This document shows, piece by piece, positions 43,105 through 53,703 of a DNA stretch of 64,000 nt (within the stretch, counting starts at the first letter, position 1; each line of letters opens with the position of its first letter). The notes under the pieces are model-generated. The model was given only the letters and a program-made list of their open reading frames with translations, searched no databases and was not told the origin of the DNA. The DNA is taken from the NCBI RefSeq assembly GCF_914767665.1, contig NC_059503.1:5890001-5954000 (forward strand). The letters run 5' to 3'. Both the position numbers and the translations under genes were made by a program. The DNA comes from Harmonia axyridis. Taxonomy: Eukaryota > Arthropoda > Insecta > Coleoptera > Coccinellidae.

Positions 43105-43820
43105 ACACTGTGTCCGTAAAGTATGAAACAAATTCATTTTTAGCTTAACAGACCATTTTAAGAAATAATCCTGAAACACATTTTTGATTTTGATTTACCG
43201 TATTTTAAAATAATAATCTAATATACAGGGTGAATTACTTTCGAGTAATGACATCACCGTCATTTTTTTTTTAATGGAACACCCCCATTTTGTCACAATT
43301 TTCCGATTACTCTAGCTGAGCTGATTCCAAAAATGTATCACATGTTGATTCCAATTGGTACAGGGTGGACAAAAATACAATAGTTTTGTGTGTACTCATA
43401 AAGTAACGCGTAACATTCTTCATTAGTTACAGGGTGTCATATTCAAACCAATTGTCGCTAGGCAATAAGTATTTTTGATAATAATGTTAATTTAACTAAT
43501 AAAGAATGTTACGCGTTACTTTATGAGCACACACAAAACTATTGTATTTTTGTCCACCCTGTACCAATTGGAATCAACATGTGATACATTTTTGGAATCA
43601 GCTCAGCTAGAGTAATCGAGAAATTGAGACAAAATGGGGGTGTTCGATTTTAAAAGAATGACGGTGACGTCATTACTCGAAAGTAATTCACCCTGTGTAT
43701 TAGATTATTATTTTAAAATACGGTAATTTAAAATAAAAAATCGACGTGTTTCAGGATTATTTCTTAAAATGGTCTGTGTAGCTAAAAATGAATTTGTTCC
43801 ATACTTTACGGACACAGTGT
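43105..43820. mobile_element. Long palindromic MITE, copy 2
   Basis: Ends ACACTGTGTCCGTAAAGTAT and its inverse match copy 1 at 5921-6807, with TA at both edges. The arms include GGTGAATTACTTTCGAGTAA and AAAGTAACGCGTAACATTCT. It is about 170 bases shorter than copy 1 because the central secondary inverted repeat is reduced to TTACAGGGTGTCATATTC. Confidence 0.85.
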
Positions 43821-44023
43821 ATAGCTGAGGTGTTTCGAGACTTGGTATGAGATCATGTAATTCTTCATTGACGGAACTGATTCTGGATGAGCTAGTCGAG
43901 ATCTTTAATTTTTATTGAAATCATGATATGAGCAATTTGTGAACATATACAAAGTTTCCCAATAGAATGCTTCATTTAGATATTCAAAACACGAGTGAAT
44001 CTAAAAAAAAAAACAATGGATTG

Positions 44024-44990
44024 TGGGTGAGGTAGGCCTTCCCATTTCAAAGTTTCCAAATATGTCTAGACCACTTCCGCAACATGGGGTCGAGCATTGT
44101 CATGCTGTAAAATCACTTTATCATGTCTTTCGTTGTATTGCATCAGTTTTTCTTTCAAAGCTCGGCTCAAACGCATTAAATGCGTTCGATGACGATCGCC
44201 TGTGATTGGTTTCAACGACTCATAATACACTAGGCTGAGTTGGCCCCATCAAATACTGAACATGACCTTGGACTTTGAAAATTCGGTTTGGCCGTCGACG
44301 TAGAAGCATGGCCGGAATATCCCCATGATTTTCTGCGCTTGGGATGATCGTAATGAACCCATTTTTCGTCTCCAGTCACAATTCGATGCAGAAATCCCTT
44401 CAGTTTTTTCTTTGCAAGCAGCTGTTCACAAACAACCAAACGCCGTTCAACATCTTTCGGCTTCAACTCGTACATCACCCAATTTCCTTGTTTCCGAATC
44501 ATTCCCATGACTTTCAGGCGTTTTGAAATGACTTGTTGCGTCACTCCCAATGATCCTGCTAATTCTTGTTGCGTTTGAGTCTTGATCAAGTAATGCCCCC
44601 AATTCTGCATCTTCGAAAGCCTTCACTCTTCCACCGCTGGTCTTCGACGTCAAAATCGCCGTTCTTGAAGCGTTGAAACCATTCTCCGCACGTTCTTACA
44701 CTAATAGCTCCTTACCATAGGCATTTGAGGGCATTCAATGAGCCTCAGCTGCAGATTTTATCATATCAAAGAAGAAAATTAAAACCTCCTGCAAATGACG
44801 AGAATTTGGCTCGTTAACTGACATGTTTAATCGAGAATAACTTTATGATGTAGACACAAGTCGACTAAAATTTCGATGGCGTTATGTTCACAAATACCTA
44901 AGCTTATTGTATGACATCTAGGATCTATTTATTTCGACTACCTCTTACCGCTACAGCCATCTATTGCAAAACGGCGGAAGCAAAGTTGTA
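44024..44990 (-). pseudogene. Mos1-like mariner, copy A, 3'-truncated
   Basis: The right terminus is the mariner inverted end (reverse complement TACAACTTTGCTTCCGCCGT). Minus-strand frames give QTQQELAGSLGVTQQVISKR (helix-turn-helix), WVMYELKPKDVERR, HRIVTGDEKWVHYDHPKRRK (first catalytic Asp) and GHASTSTAKPNF. The block after this is broken, and the third catalytic region and other terminus are missing. Frame breaks occur near 44600 and 44240. Inactive. Confidence 0.8.
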
Positions 44991-45544
44991 CTCCAATACT
45001 TCCAGGCGGCAACTATTCCCGTAGCAACACAAGATCCCCCTTGAACTTTCGGCCGTATGGCTGCCTTTTTTACCGCTCGCAGTCTCGCTGTGTGAAACCT
45101 TGACCCGCAGACGGCAAACCCGCCACACAAAGGACTTAATGACGCTCTTCCAGGACTACGCCAGGACTCCCATGAGGAAGGGACGCAACAGATTTGCGAC
45201 AGAAGTATCGATTTCGAATTAAGTTCAGGCGGATTTTATTTTGGCCGGTCTCGATAATAATGCCAGTGGCGTTTTTATTATGGAAATTTGGGGAAGCACA
45301 GCTTCCTCAACAAATTCTAACAGTGGAATAATTCATGTGCTCTTTGGCCTCGGTACTTGACTTGAAAGCTGAAGTAACTACGCTCTTGTGTCCACAGAAC
45401 TAAGTTGTCATCATCAGATACTACTGGTTAGGTTAGATAAGTTTACTTCCAGATAATGGATCATCTTGAGGTCTATTATGTGCGTTATCAGAACTGTTCT
45501 CACCACCTTCAGCCTTGCAGTTGCAGTTTATGGACAATCACTCA
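44991..45544. other. GC-rich island, no gene recognised
   Basis: Bases about 45000-45250 are GC- and CpG-richer than their surroundings. No open frame with known motifs is visible. Confidence 0.35.
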
Positions 45545-45850
45545 AAAGAAAAGTTAGTCGCGAAAAAACGCCTAAGATATCAATGTCTAATCATAGAATA
45601 TGAATAATAAGGCGCTTTATTGCGACCTACTCTGCAAGATCCTGATTGAATTACATCCAGTCGGAAATTCGTCACACTAAAACGCCTTAACATTCTATTT
45701 TATCATAGAGTATGCTTAGTCGTAAAATACGAACAGATAGGCGTTTTTTGCGATGAAGTTTGCTTGTTGATATGACATTACGATAATATAGACTTCTTTG
45801 CATTCATTCATCCTTTATAATAGATCAACAAGCCGGTATATCTGATGGGA
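45545..45850. repeat. Four-module double-hairpin repeat, copy 6
   Basis: Modules AGTTAGTCGCGAAAAAACGC (near 45552), AAGGCGCTTTATTGCGACCT (near 45608), AATTCGTCACACTAAAACGC (near 45665) and TAGGCGTTTTTTGCGATGAA (near 45737) keep the forward-inverted-forward-inverted order. The right flank includes ACTTCTTTGCATTCATTCAT, shared with copies 1, 7 and 8. Confidence 0.7.
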
Positions 45851-45889
45851 ATAGACCTACATCACCTACAGCTCGTATTCTAGTCCAGT

Positions 45890-46440
45890 ATCTGGGATGA
45901 CTTCAAGGAAGTTACATTCCCAATACTAAAAGTTGGCCCAAAGCATTTTATGCGTTGGCTATCAATGGTGTAGCATGCTATGATCAGGAGTTCCTCCTTT
46001 CTTCCAACAGAATCTGCATTTGTCAGTTTTGGATAAATCGATTCTCATTAGAGAATAAGGTAATGATAAGAATGAGGTAATGCCCTGTGAGTAAGCCAGT
46101 GAGGTGGTGTAGTATGTTTTTTCTGAGATCCAAATACTTTTCTAATGTTGCAGTATTGAAGTTCCGAAGGTAATTTCTTGAGTGATGCATGCGTGGAAGA
46201 TTTTGCTAGAGTTTCCCTCTCTCGGTTTTTTTCCCCTAGATTATCTTTCTTTTAGAAGCATTTTCCTAACCCACAGAAAAGTTCTTTGTCAGTAGAAGAC
46301 GTTTATACTGCTTTTCTGTCTAGTGCATTGCGCTCTTCGTTTCTTTTGATTCTCTAGTGACTATGAACCCAGATTAAAAAGCCTTTCTTATTCTTTCTTT
46401 CGGCACTGCCATGTCAGCTTTGAATCGCTAACATGGAAGC
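45890..46440 (-). pseudogene. Non-LTR retrotransposon C-terminal fragment, highly decayed
   Basis: The minus strand encodes LLTGHYLILI followed in another frame by CRFCWKKGGTPDHSMLHH, the C-terminal knuckle of jockey/R1-like elements (compare CRFCxEEEETPDHL at 1370). The remaining minus-strand sequence to 46440 has many stops. Confidence 0.5.
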
Positions 46441-46507
46441 TTCACTATAAGAATAGATTGCTAAGTCACATTTATGAAAGAGTCTTTCTAGGTTCGTTTC
46501 TATCAAC

Positions 46508-46588
46508 TTATTGCAATCGTATCACTGATATGTTTTCACTTCCGCGCGCTTCATGTCGAATGTGATAATTCATGTTGGGGACAAAGTG
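46508..46588. mobile_element. P-like MITE fragment
   Basis: CGTATCACTGATATGTTTTC, CTTCCGCGCGCTTCATGTC and TTCATGTTGGGGACAAA match an 80-base inner part of the P-like MITEs (compare 18170-18245). No ends are present. Confidence 0.65.
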
Positions 46589-47218
46589 TAGCGAATTGAC
46601 AGACTATTATAAAAAACGAAAAAAGAATCCAACAAAAATTTAGCTGTACAACAACCTAATGAGGTGATAAGTGAAAATAAGATTGAACGACTTAATATAA
46701 GTTGAAAAAACTTGGAATAGCTTCCCTAGCTATACAGGTTGGGACACGCCACTGATAATCCCCCTAGAAATGTATGGGACCCAAGTCCGTTCATGTGCTA
46801 TTAGGCTTTTGTGCGTGAGGGTCTTGTGTGCGTGCTGTTGGGATGGACGTGCGATTTTTTATGGTTCAGGGGACTCGGTTTCCTGGGAAGGCATTGAAAT
46901 ACCGATGGACTGGATTCAGGATTAATCGAATCGGGGTTTGGGTTTCGCATAAATCATGTTTCCGGGTATGGTTGTGAGAGATCGAAGCATCGTCGATTGG
47001 TTGAGGAATTACGGTTAATAGAAAGAATGTTTAGAACGATCATTTGTGTATACGTGGTAAGAATTTGGAAATTCAACTTGGGTCGATAATAATAATAATG
47101 AGAGAGAGTTTATTCAGAATATTACATAAATAAACTCTATAATACTGTAGAGTTGAGTTTAAAATGATGGACTTTATTTATGAGGAGTTTCCATGATTTT
47201 AATAAGGATATAAACATG
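46589..47218. other. Non-coding sequence; possible non-LTR tail at 47085-47160
   Basis: CGATAATAATAATGAGAGAG followed by AGTTTATTCAG and a nearby AATAAACTC looks like a truncated (TTA)n-tailed non-LTR 3' end on the minus strand. Nothing else is recognised. Confidence 0.3.
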
Positions 47219-48265
47219 GGCGTACAACTTTGCTTTTGTCGTTTTTTCCAAAATTCGAGGCTTTATTGAAAGAAACTAGTTATACATTTATGATTTAAGG
47301 TATTGTCCATCGCTGGCCACTACTTTCTCCCATCTTTCAGGCAGCGTACGAATCTCGCGTTAAAAAAACTGGTCATCTTTTGAAGCGATTCACGAATCGA
47401 TCCAATTTTTTACTTCTTCATAAGGCCGTAAGTCCTGGTCAACCAGGCTGTGTGCCATTGATCGAAACAAGTGATAGTCTGAGTGAGCAACGTCTGGAAA
47501 ATACGGCAGGTGGTCTAGGACTTCTGATTTTAAAGTTTTCAAGTATGGCTTAACCCTCGTCTTAACCACTTTCGCAACATGGTCGAGCATTGTCATGCTG
47601 TAGAATCACTTTATCATGTTTCTCGTTGTATTGCGGCCGTTTATCTTTCAATCCTCGGGTCAAACGCATCAAATGCGTTCGATAACGATCGCCTGCGATT
47701 GTTCCAGTCGGTTTTAGCAACTTATAGTACACTACGCCGAGCTGGTACAACCAAATACTAAGCATGACCTTGGAACCGTGAATATTTGCTTTGGCCATCG
47801 ACGTGAAAGCATGGCCGGGCTATCCCCATGATTTTCTGCGCTTGGGATTATCGTAATGAACCCATTTTTTGTCTCCAGGCACAATATGATGCAGAAATTC
47901 CTTCCGTCTTTGCCTTGCAAGCAGCTGTTCACAATCAAACAAACGCCGTTCAACAACTCTTGGCTTCAACTCGTACGGCACCCAATTTCCTTGTTTCTGA
48001 ATCATTCTCATTACTTTCAGGCGTTTTGAAATGGCTTGTTGCATCACTCCCACTGATCCTGCCAATTCTTGCTGCGTTTGAAACAAGTTTTGAGCAAGAA
48101 ATGTCCCCAATTCTGCATCTTCGAAAACTTTCTGTATTCCATTGCCATCCTAATTTTCGACGTAAAAATCACCGTTCTTGAAGCGTTGAAACCACTCTCG
48201 GCACGTTCTTTCAATAATAGCGGCCTTACCATAGGAATTTGAGAGCATGCAATGAGCCCCAGCCT
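47219..48265 (-). pseudogene. Mos1-like mariner, copy B, nearly full coding region but broken
   Basis: The left terminus CGTACAACTTTGCTTTTGTC is the mariner inverted end; the right terminus is lost. Minus-strand frames cover ERAESGFNASR, TQQELAGSVGVMQQAISKRL, GNWVPYELKPRVVERRLFDC, HHIVPGDKKWVHYDNPKRRK (first Asp), GDRYRTHLMRL, KVILQHDNARP (second Asp) and PDVAHSDYHLFRSMAH (third Asp). Frameshifts near 48060, 47820, 47740 and 47570 break it. It is the most complete mariner in this window but cannot make a full protein. Confidence 0.85.
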
Positions 48266-48559
48266 TTTATCTTGAAGTTTTTCAATAGTGAGAGAACACG
48301 CCAGTGTTTTAGACATCTTTGTCTGTACCAATAATAATAATCCAGTAATAAATAGATCGTTCGTGCAGTGCAGAGCATTGATTCCAACATTAGAGAGAAA
48401 AAAATTATTCCTTGGATAACGTGAACGCGAGAGTTGGTATGAGTATGTTCGTATTTCAACTAATTATAAGATAAGCCAAATCATTCAATGATCGGTTGGT
48501 ACAATATGTTCAACCGATCAATTTATTGGTTGGTCGAGCCCTGGGTCACGAGGTGTAAA

Positions 48560-48735
48560 TATCGTATGTCTCGCCTTTCTTCTCTCTTTCACTCTCTCTG
48601 CTCTCTCAGCTCTCTATCTGTTCTCTCTGATCTCTCTGCTCTCTATCTGCTCTCTCTGATCTCTATGCTCTCTCTGGTCTCTATGCTGCCTCTGATCTCT
48701 CGATCTGTCTGCTCTCTCTGCTCTATCTACTACGC
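48560..48735. repeat. CTCTCTGAT/CTCTCTGCT-type pyrimidine-rich minisatellite
   Basis: Short units such as CTCTCTGATCTCTCTGCT and CTCTATGCT repeat imperfectly over about 170 bases. The antisense open frame with repeated DQREHRDQRE is a by-product of this array. Confidence 0.85.
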
Positions 48736-48759
48736 GCTCCCAAACTGCGTTAAGTAATA

Positions 48760-49336
48760 TCATAGAAGGAAAAACGTGCAAAATTCGATTTCTCGTTCGA
48801 AATTTGAAAAGAAGCTCTCTGTGCGAGTTTCCTACACAGCGCCTATTCAGGTCGCGTATGAAAGGAAAACCGGCACATCTGTTGTGTCGCGCGTATTTTT
48901 CATCACGAACGCCATGGCGTAGCGAGTCCCTAATTGTGGAAATTAATTTCGAACGCACGAGGGGGAGGGTAACAACGGCGCCTGTTTCGATATTTTCCGA
49001 ATACGCGTTCATCCCGCCGTAATAGTTACGTTCCCCCACCCCTGCCTCCTTCCGCTAATTAAACAACATAAATTCGACTTAATGAGCGCCGTTCTAAAAT
49101 TGGAGATGCGTAATTTTGTATACGGCCGGAATACGAAAGACCTCGTTATAAAAAAAAGTTCGTGCGACGTCAACTAACGGGAAAATACGGGATAATCGGG
49201 ATGGTTCTTATCGAAATATAAAGGGCGATTGATATATTTGGTTTCCATTCGATAATTCAACGATTTTGCTTGAGACATTTTGGTATACATATTCGGAAAA
49301 TGTTCATGTTACGGAGAATTAACAATGTGATTAACG
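48760..49336. other. GC-rich island with TAATTA-type sites, no gene recognised
   Basis: The block from 48800 to 49120 is GC- and CpG-rich next to AT-rich DNA, and contains TCCCTAATTGTGGAAATTAA and CCGCTAATTAAACAAC, which include homeodomain-type TAATT cores. This could be host regulatory sequence, but no direct evidence is present. Confidence 0.3.
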
Positions 49337-50840
49337 CTCAGAGTAATAAACATAGATAGAGGGATCATATGTCAGCAAATTCGTCCCCAACATGAACTAT
49401 CAAATTTGACAAGAAGCGCGCGGAAATAAAACATATCAATGATACGATATTTCGCGGGATTCTCCACAAAAAACGCAATTCTTGTCCCATAGTGAATCAA
49501 CGTTTCACATGAACTCAAAATTTATTGAAATAAATACCTAAATATATCAGAGATTCAGAAAACAAACTTCAAGCGCGCCAAACGACATGAAACACCGGAT
49601 GACACTAGGAGAGCAAAAGTTTCCAAACCTTGGATTTCAGCAGGTAGATACAGAAAATAAAAAATATTTTGTATACTATAAATTCGACAATTAGGAAAAA
49701 TATCGGATTGCAAATATTCAAATTTGCATATTTAATCGGGAATCACTCAAATAAATATATTTCATTCATTATAATATCCATTCATAATGATATAACGGGT
49801 GTTTTTTTTTTCAAGGTATATAACTTTAAGTTGGCATTACTGTTCAAGATGGCGACCGATTTAACAGCTGTCAAGTGATTTATTCTCAGTTTGGTTTGGC
49901 AATTCATTATGAATAGACCCACGCCTGAACAACGCTTGCAATTAGTACAATTTCATTTCGAAAATAATGGTTCTGTGCGGAATACGTATCGCGCACTATG
50001 TCCATTTTATTTTGTTTAGCAATCAAGCGCACTTCTGGTTGAATGGCTACGTTAACAAATAAAACTGCCGCATTTGGAGTGAAGCTCATCCTCCAGTGTA
50101 TGTCGAAACACCGTTACATCCAGAAAAACTGACTGTTTGGTGCGCTTTATGGGCTGGTGGAATCATTGGTCCGTACTTCTTCAAAAACGATGATGGCCAG
50201 AACGTTACAGTCAATGGTGAACGGTATAGAGCCATGATTACTAACTTTTTCATTCCTGAATTGAACAACCATGATGTCCAGGAGCTGTGGTTCCAACAAG
50301 ACGACGCAACATGTCACACAGCTCGTGCCACAATCGATTTATTGAAAGACACGTTTGGTGACCGCCCAATTTCAAGTTTTGGATCTGTGAATTGGCCTTC
50401 AAGATCTTGTGATTTAACACCGCTAGACTACTTTCTGTGGGGCTATGTAAAGTCATTGGTCTATGCGGATAAGCCACAAACCCTTGACCATTTGGAAGAC
50501 AACATTCGCCGTGTTATTGCCGATATACGGCCACAAATGTTGGAAAAAGTCATCGAAAATTGGACGTCCAGATTGGACTACATCCGAGCCAGCCGTGGCG
50601 GTCATATGCCAGAAATCATATTTAAAATGTAAAGCCACAAGATTATTTTGCGGATAAATAAAATTCATGTCAATCGAATAATCCATTGTTGTTTTAACAA
50701 GTTCTATAGCTCTAAAAAAAACACCCTTTAGTAAAATTGTGGATTTGAAAATATATCACAATCCGACAACATAATCCAACCATGTTGGAGACATGTAAAA
50801 ATTGCGCAAACTTCCTCTCATCTATGTTTATTACTCTATG
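49337..50840. mobile_element. P-like MITE, copy 4, split by a DD41D copy
   Basis: Left end CTCAGAGTAATAAACATAGA (49337); right end is the inverse of CATAGAGTAATAAACATAGA (50840). The MITE runs to 49794 and resumes at 50731 with GTAAAATTGTGGATTTG, as in the unsplit copy at 57423. The expected 8-bp duplication is not recognisable (GATTAACG and GTCAGATA). Confidence 0.75.
49795..50728 (+). mobile_element. DD41D (rosa-type) derivative, copy 5
   Basis: The 934-base element is flanked by TA (49793-49794 and 50729-50730). It has the common deletion junction CCATTTTATTTTGTTTAGC. The first catalytic Asp is changed to Asn (FSNQAHF), and a TAA follows at GYVNK (about 50059), so the open frame starts only at 50096. 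QQDDATCHTA and RSCDLTPLDYFLWG are kept. It is dead as a source of transposase but has intact termini. Confidence 0.9.
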
Positions 50841-50848
50841 GTCAGATA

Positions 50849-51584
50849 GAGTCAAAATTTTGATATGATTGAAGTTATCAAGTAACAGTACAAAATTTCG
50901 AGAAGGGAATTAAACCATTGAAGCGAAATAAAAGCCAAAGTGTCATGAATTCATGGATTTAAGCATGTACCGCCAGTAAAAAATAAAAACCTGGGTAGGT
51001 AATCCTTATGAGAAAAAATACACGAACACGAAAACCATTTATGACAGAATAAATTCCAAGATAACGTGATCCGAAGCAGTAATCCACCAATAACTGCCGT
51101 ATGCATAGGGATAAGAGGGATTTGTAAGCAAACGTATTTTCAAAGTTTCCCTTTAACATCTTACTATGAAGCTGGAAACGCTCACAGTCGTTAACATTTA
51201 CGACTAGGTTTCCGGGACACAATTTGAAATTTTTATGGCATAACGCGGAAGAATGAATATCCAAAAGAATGCATTAACGTGTTATGTAGGAACGCTACGA
51301 GTTCTAAACTGAAGGATGTGACATGTGGTGGAAATTTCATTTTGAACTTTTCCATAGACTTGTAATTCAACAGGATACGGTGTCAAGAATGACAGGTTCA
51401 CCTCTAGATGAAATTATACCCTTCGCCATATTGAAAAGTGGACAATGAACGTGAACATGATATATGAGACAACACAACACACTCAGGAGCATTTGAGCTC
51501 TCGTTTATCTTGCTCATAATTCGAGAATATATTGTCCCGAAATAACAGAGCGATCTCTTCGGAGAAATATTCTCATTTGATACC
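50849..51584. other. Non-coding sequence, nothing recognised
   Basis: The minus frame at 50959-51264 has no family features. Confidence 0.4.
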
Positions 51585-51950
51585 AGCGCGTTAATCTATT
51601 ATGAAGGATAAATGAATTCGAAGAAGTCTACATGATCATAATCACACTTCGTGTCAGTACAAGATTGAGAATTGTCACATTCAAATGGGAAGTTCGACGC
51701 GAAAAAAAGGCCTAGATGGACTTGAATCATAGAATATCAATAATAAGGCGTTTTATTGCGACGAACTCTGAAAGACCATAATTGAATTACATCCAGACGT
51801 AAATTCGTCGCACAAGAACACCTAAACATTCAGTTATCATAGACAATGATGTCTATGATCTCTAAGCATTTTTTGCGAGTTGCTTTTCATGAGAAAAGCC
51901 ATAGAATATGAACAATTAGGCGTTTTTCTGCGAGTTGCTTCAAAAACTTT
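51585..51950. repeat. Four-module double-hairpin repeat, copy 7
   Basis: Modules AGTTCGACGCGAAAAAAAGG (near 51691), AAGGCGTTTTATTGCGACGA (near 51746), AATTCGTCGCACAAGAACAC (near 51803) and TAGGCGTTTTTCTGCGAGTT (near 51918) are present. The left flank includes TCTATTATGAAGGATAAATG and CACTTCGTGTCAGTACAAGA. Confidence 0.7.
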
Positions 51951-52096
51951 TAAAGCAACTATTGTAGACTAGACCTTATTGTGATACACAAACTCTCAAC
52001 CCAACTTGTACATATCTGTTTTTATGTGAATAAAAAAATATCAATGTCAACTGTTCTCCAACTCAGTTTCGTTAGGAAATGAAAGACAGAGTTATC

Positions 52097-52372
52097 TCAA
52101 AAAGTAATCACTAGTGGTATTTCTATTGAAAATTCCACTGTTCGTGGCTTTATCTCACAGTTGAATGTGGTTATGATGAAGCAAGTCTCCTTATCAACTG
52201 GAGGTATTTCCGCGAAGAAACTATCAACGGCCATATCTCTTTTGTTTGTTAAAGAACAAAAGAAGCTGTCTTGAAAAACCGCTCGAATGGAAAACTGTGC
52301 CTTTTGCGAGAAAACTCCGCTTTCTACCGCAAACAAATGCAGATTCATCCTTTTGTCGTTCAAATCGTTCAA
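52097..52372 (-). pseudogene. Partial tandem duplicate of the 52.6-53.6 kb gene
   Basis: The 91-residue minus frame aligns with residues about 40-120 of the neighbouring 338-aa protein; I count 49 identical positions out of 78 (shared blocks FAVES, KAQF, TNKR, EIPPVDK, FIITTF, EIKPR). It begins NDLNDKRMNLH, matching TLNERGMSLH, and diverges after KPRTVEFS. It lacks everything downstream in the parent protein. The open frame suggests either recent duplication or a small kept gene. Confidence 0.6.
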
Positions 52373-52606
52373 GAGTTAAATGATCAACTTTTGTTATGCT
52401 GTTAGGCTAGGAAGATTTTAATACAATTGAACTTCTTGATGATTATTGTCAATTTCGTGATGAACACAGTTTCAATTTGAATTCTCAATTGTAAAGATTC
52501 GATATTTTCTACCCAACGCCAACGTCCTGATGATTGAGTAATCTATCAGATACAAAGTAGACTTAAGTAATAACAAACACAACAAAATCCTTCAACAAAA
52601 ATTTAA

Positions 52607-53623
52607 TCAAAACCTAGATCTATTCCTCTGATTGTTGTAAGTTTCCAACAGAAGAGAGTCGATAGCTTCTAGATAACTTCTATTACAGCCATAAGCGTGT
52701 ATGATCGCCCTCTTAAGATTCTTCTGCTTCGGCCTGAGATGCCTCAACTCACCCTCACGACAGAAGTGTCTATCAGCATAACACCTCTTCAGGAAATCGT
52801 AATAGAACGGATAGCGTCTCATCATGTTGGCTGTGGCTCTGGCATACTCGCATTCCAAAATTAGCGATTCTATCTTCACCCAAGAAAGATCCGTGGGAGG
52901 TTTAGATGCTTCCTGCGTTTGAGTACTGGCGTTTTCCAAGAATAATTTAATATCTAAGTAACCTAGGTCCTTCGCTCTGTTCGTATCGTTGGAATGATTG
53001 AGCTCTCGAGATACTCTAACCTTATCGAAGACGCTCTGGAGGGACTTGATGTGTTCGTCAAGTCTTTTGAGGTTTTCTGAGGATTCTGCGTATGTTTCTT
53101 TAGGGGGGATCTCTTGGTGGAAAGTTTCCAGGGACATATCCATGGATTTGGTGACTGTCACAACTTCGGCGTTTGTGATACGAAATAAACTGGTTCTTTG
53201 GATTGTATTGGCTCCAAGAGATCTGACATCTTTCTCCACGCTATGGATTTCAGTGGTATCGCTCGAAAAATTCGATAATTCTACTTTTCGTGGCTTTATC
53301 TCGTAGTAGAATGTAGTAATAATGAAACGGTTCTTCTTGTCTACTGGAGGTATTTCAGTAAGAAAACTATGGATGGTCATGGCCCGTTTATTTGTGGAAA
53401 AACGTACGAAACTGTCCTGGAGAACGGTCTCGATGCAAAACTGTGCTTTTCCCATGAATACCTCGCTTTCCACTGCGAAGGAATGAAGGCTCATCCCCCT
53501 TTCGTTCAGAGTGGCTGAAGATACCAAGGTCACGTTAGACCCTCTCGAGTTTTCCTCCCTCAGTCCCACGCCACTGCTGCTGGTGGAGGGTGCTAATGGG
53601 TCGCTATGGGCCAATTCGACCAT
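52607..53623 (-). CDS. Uncharacterised intronless host-type protein, 338 aa
   Basis: I do not recognise the family. The first ATG in frame is at 53621-53623; the frame is open four codons further but begins with GTG. Residues 1-40 are Ser-rich. Three weakly repeated blocks follow, each with Ser/Ile-x-x-Phe and Glu (SLHSFAVESEVF, TIHSFLTEIPPVDKK, SLETFHQEIPPKET). The middle (SENLKRLDEHIKSLQSVFDK) may be a short coiled coil. The last 110 residues are charged and aromatic: ECEYARATANMMRRYPFYYD, CYADRHFC and KQKNLKRAIIHAYGCNRSYL. No signal peptide or membrane segment is visible. A TATA box lies about 70 bases upstream, and ATTAAA overlaps the TGA stop. Codon use and length argue for a real gene; function is unknown. 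Confidence 0.7.
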   Translation of the reverse strand: MVELAHSDPLAPSTSSSGVGLREENSRGSNVTLVSSATLNERGMSLHSFAVESEVFMGKAQFCIETVLQDSFVRFSTNKRAMTIHSFLTEIPPVDKKNRFIITTFYYEIKPRKVELSNFSSDTTEIHSVEKDVRSLGANTIQRTSLFRITNAEVVTVTKSMDMSLETFHQEIPPKETYAESSENLKRLDEHIKSLQSVFDKVRVSRELNHSNDTNRAKDLGYLDIKLFLENASTQTQEASKPPTDLSWVKIESLILECEYARATANMMRRYPFYYDFLKRCYADRHFCREGELRHLRPKQKNLKRAIIHAYGCNRSYLEAIDSLLLETYNNQRNRSRF

Positions 53624-53695
53624 TTCCAGATGCACGATACGACAACGGCTGATTTTTCAGACAATGTTCTGGAAAAGAAAAGTGGAGTTGAGTGT

Positions 53696-53703
53696 CTTAT
53701 AAA
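53696..53703 (-). promoter_or_regulatory. Candidate TATA box for the 338-aa gene
   Basis: On the minus strand the sequence is AAATTTATAAGACACTCAAC, with TTTATAAG about 73 bases before the ATG. A start site about 30 bases downstream would give a short leader. There is no evidence beyond spacing and sequence. Confidence 0.45.

Noticed and set aside
48614..49039. 141-codon minus-strand open frame
   Set aside because: Its C-terminal DQREHRDQRE repeats come from a pyrimidine-rich minisatellite, and the rest has no family features.
52998..53306. 102-codon plus-strand open frame
   Set aside because: It is antisense to the 338-aa gene and has no features of its own.
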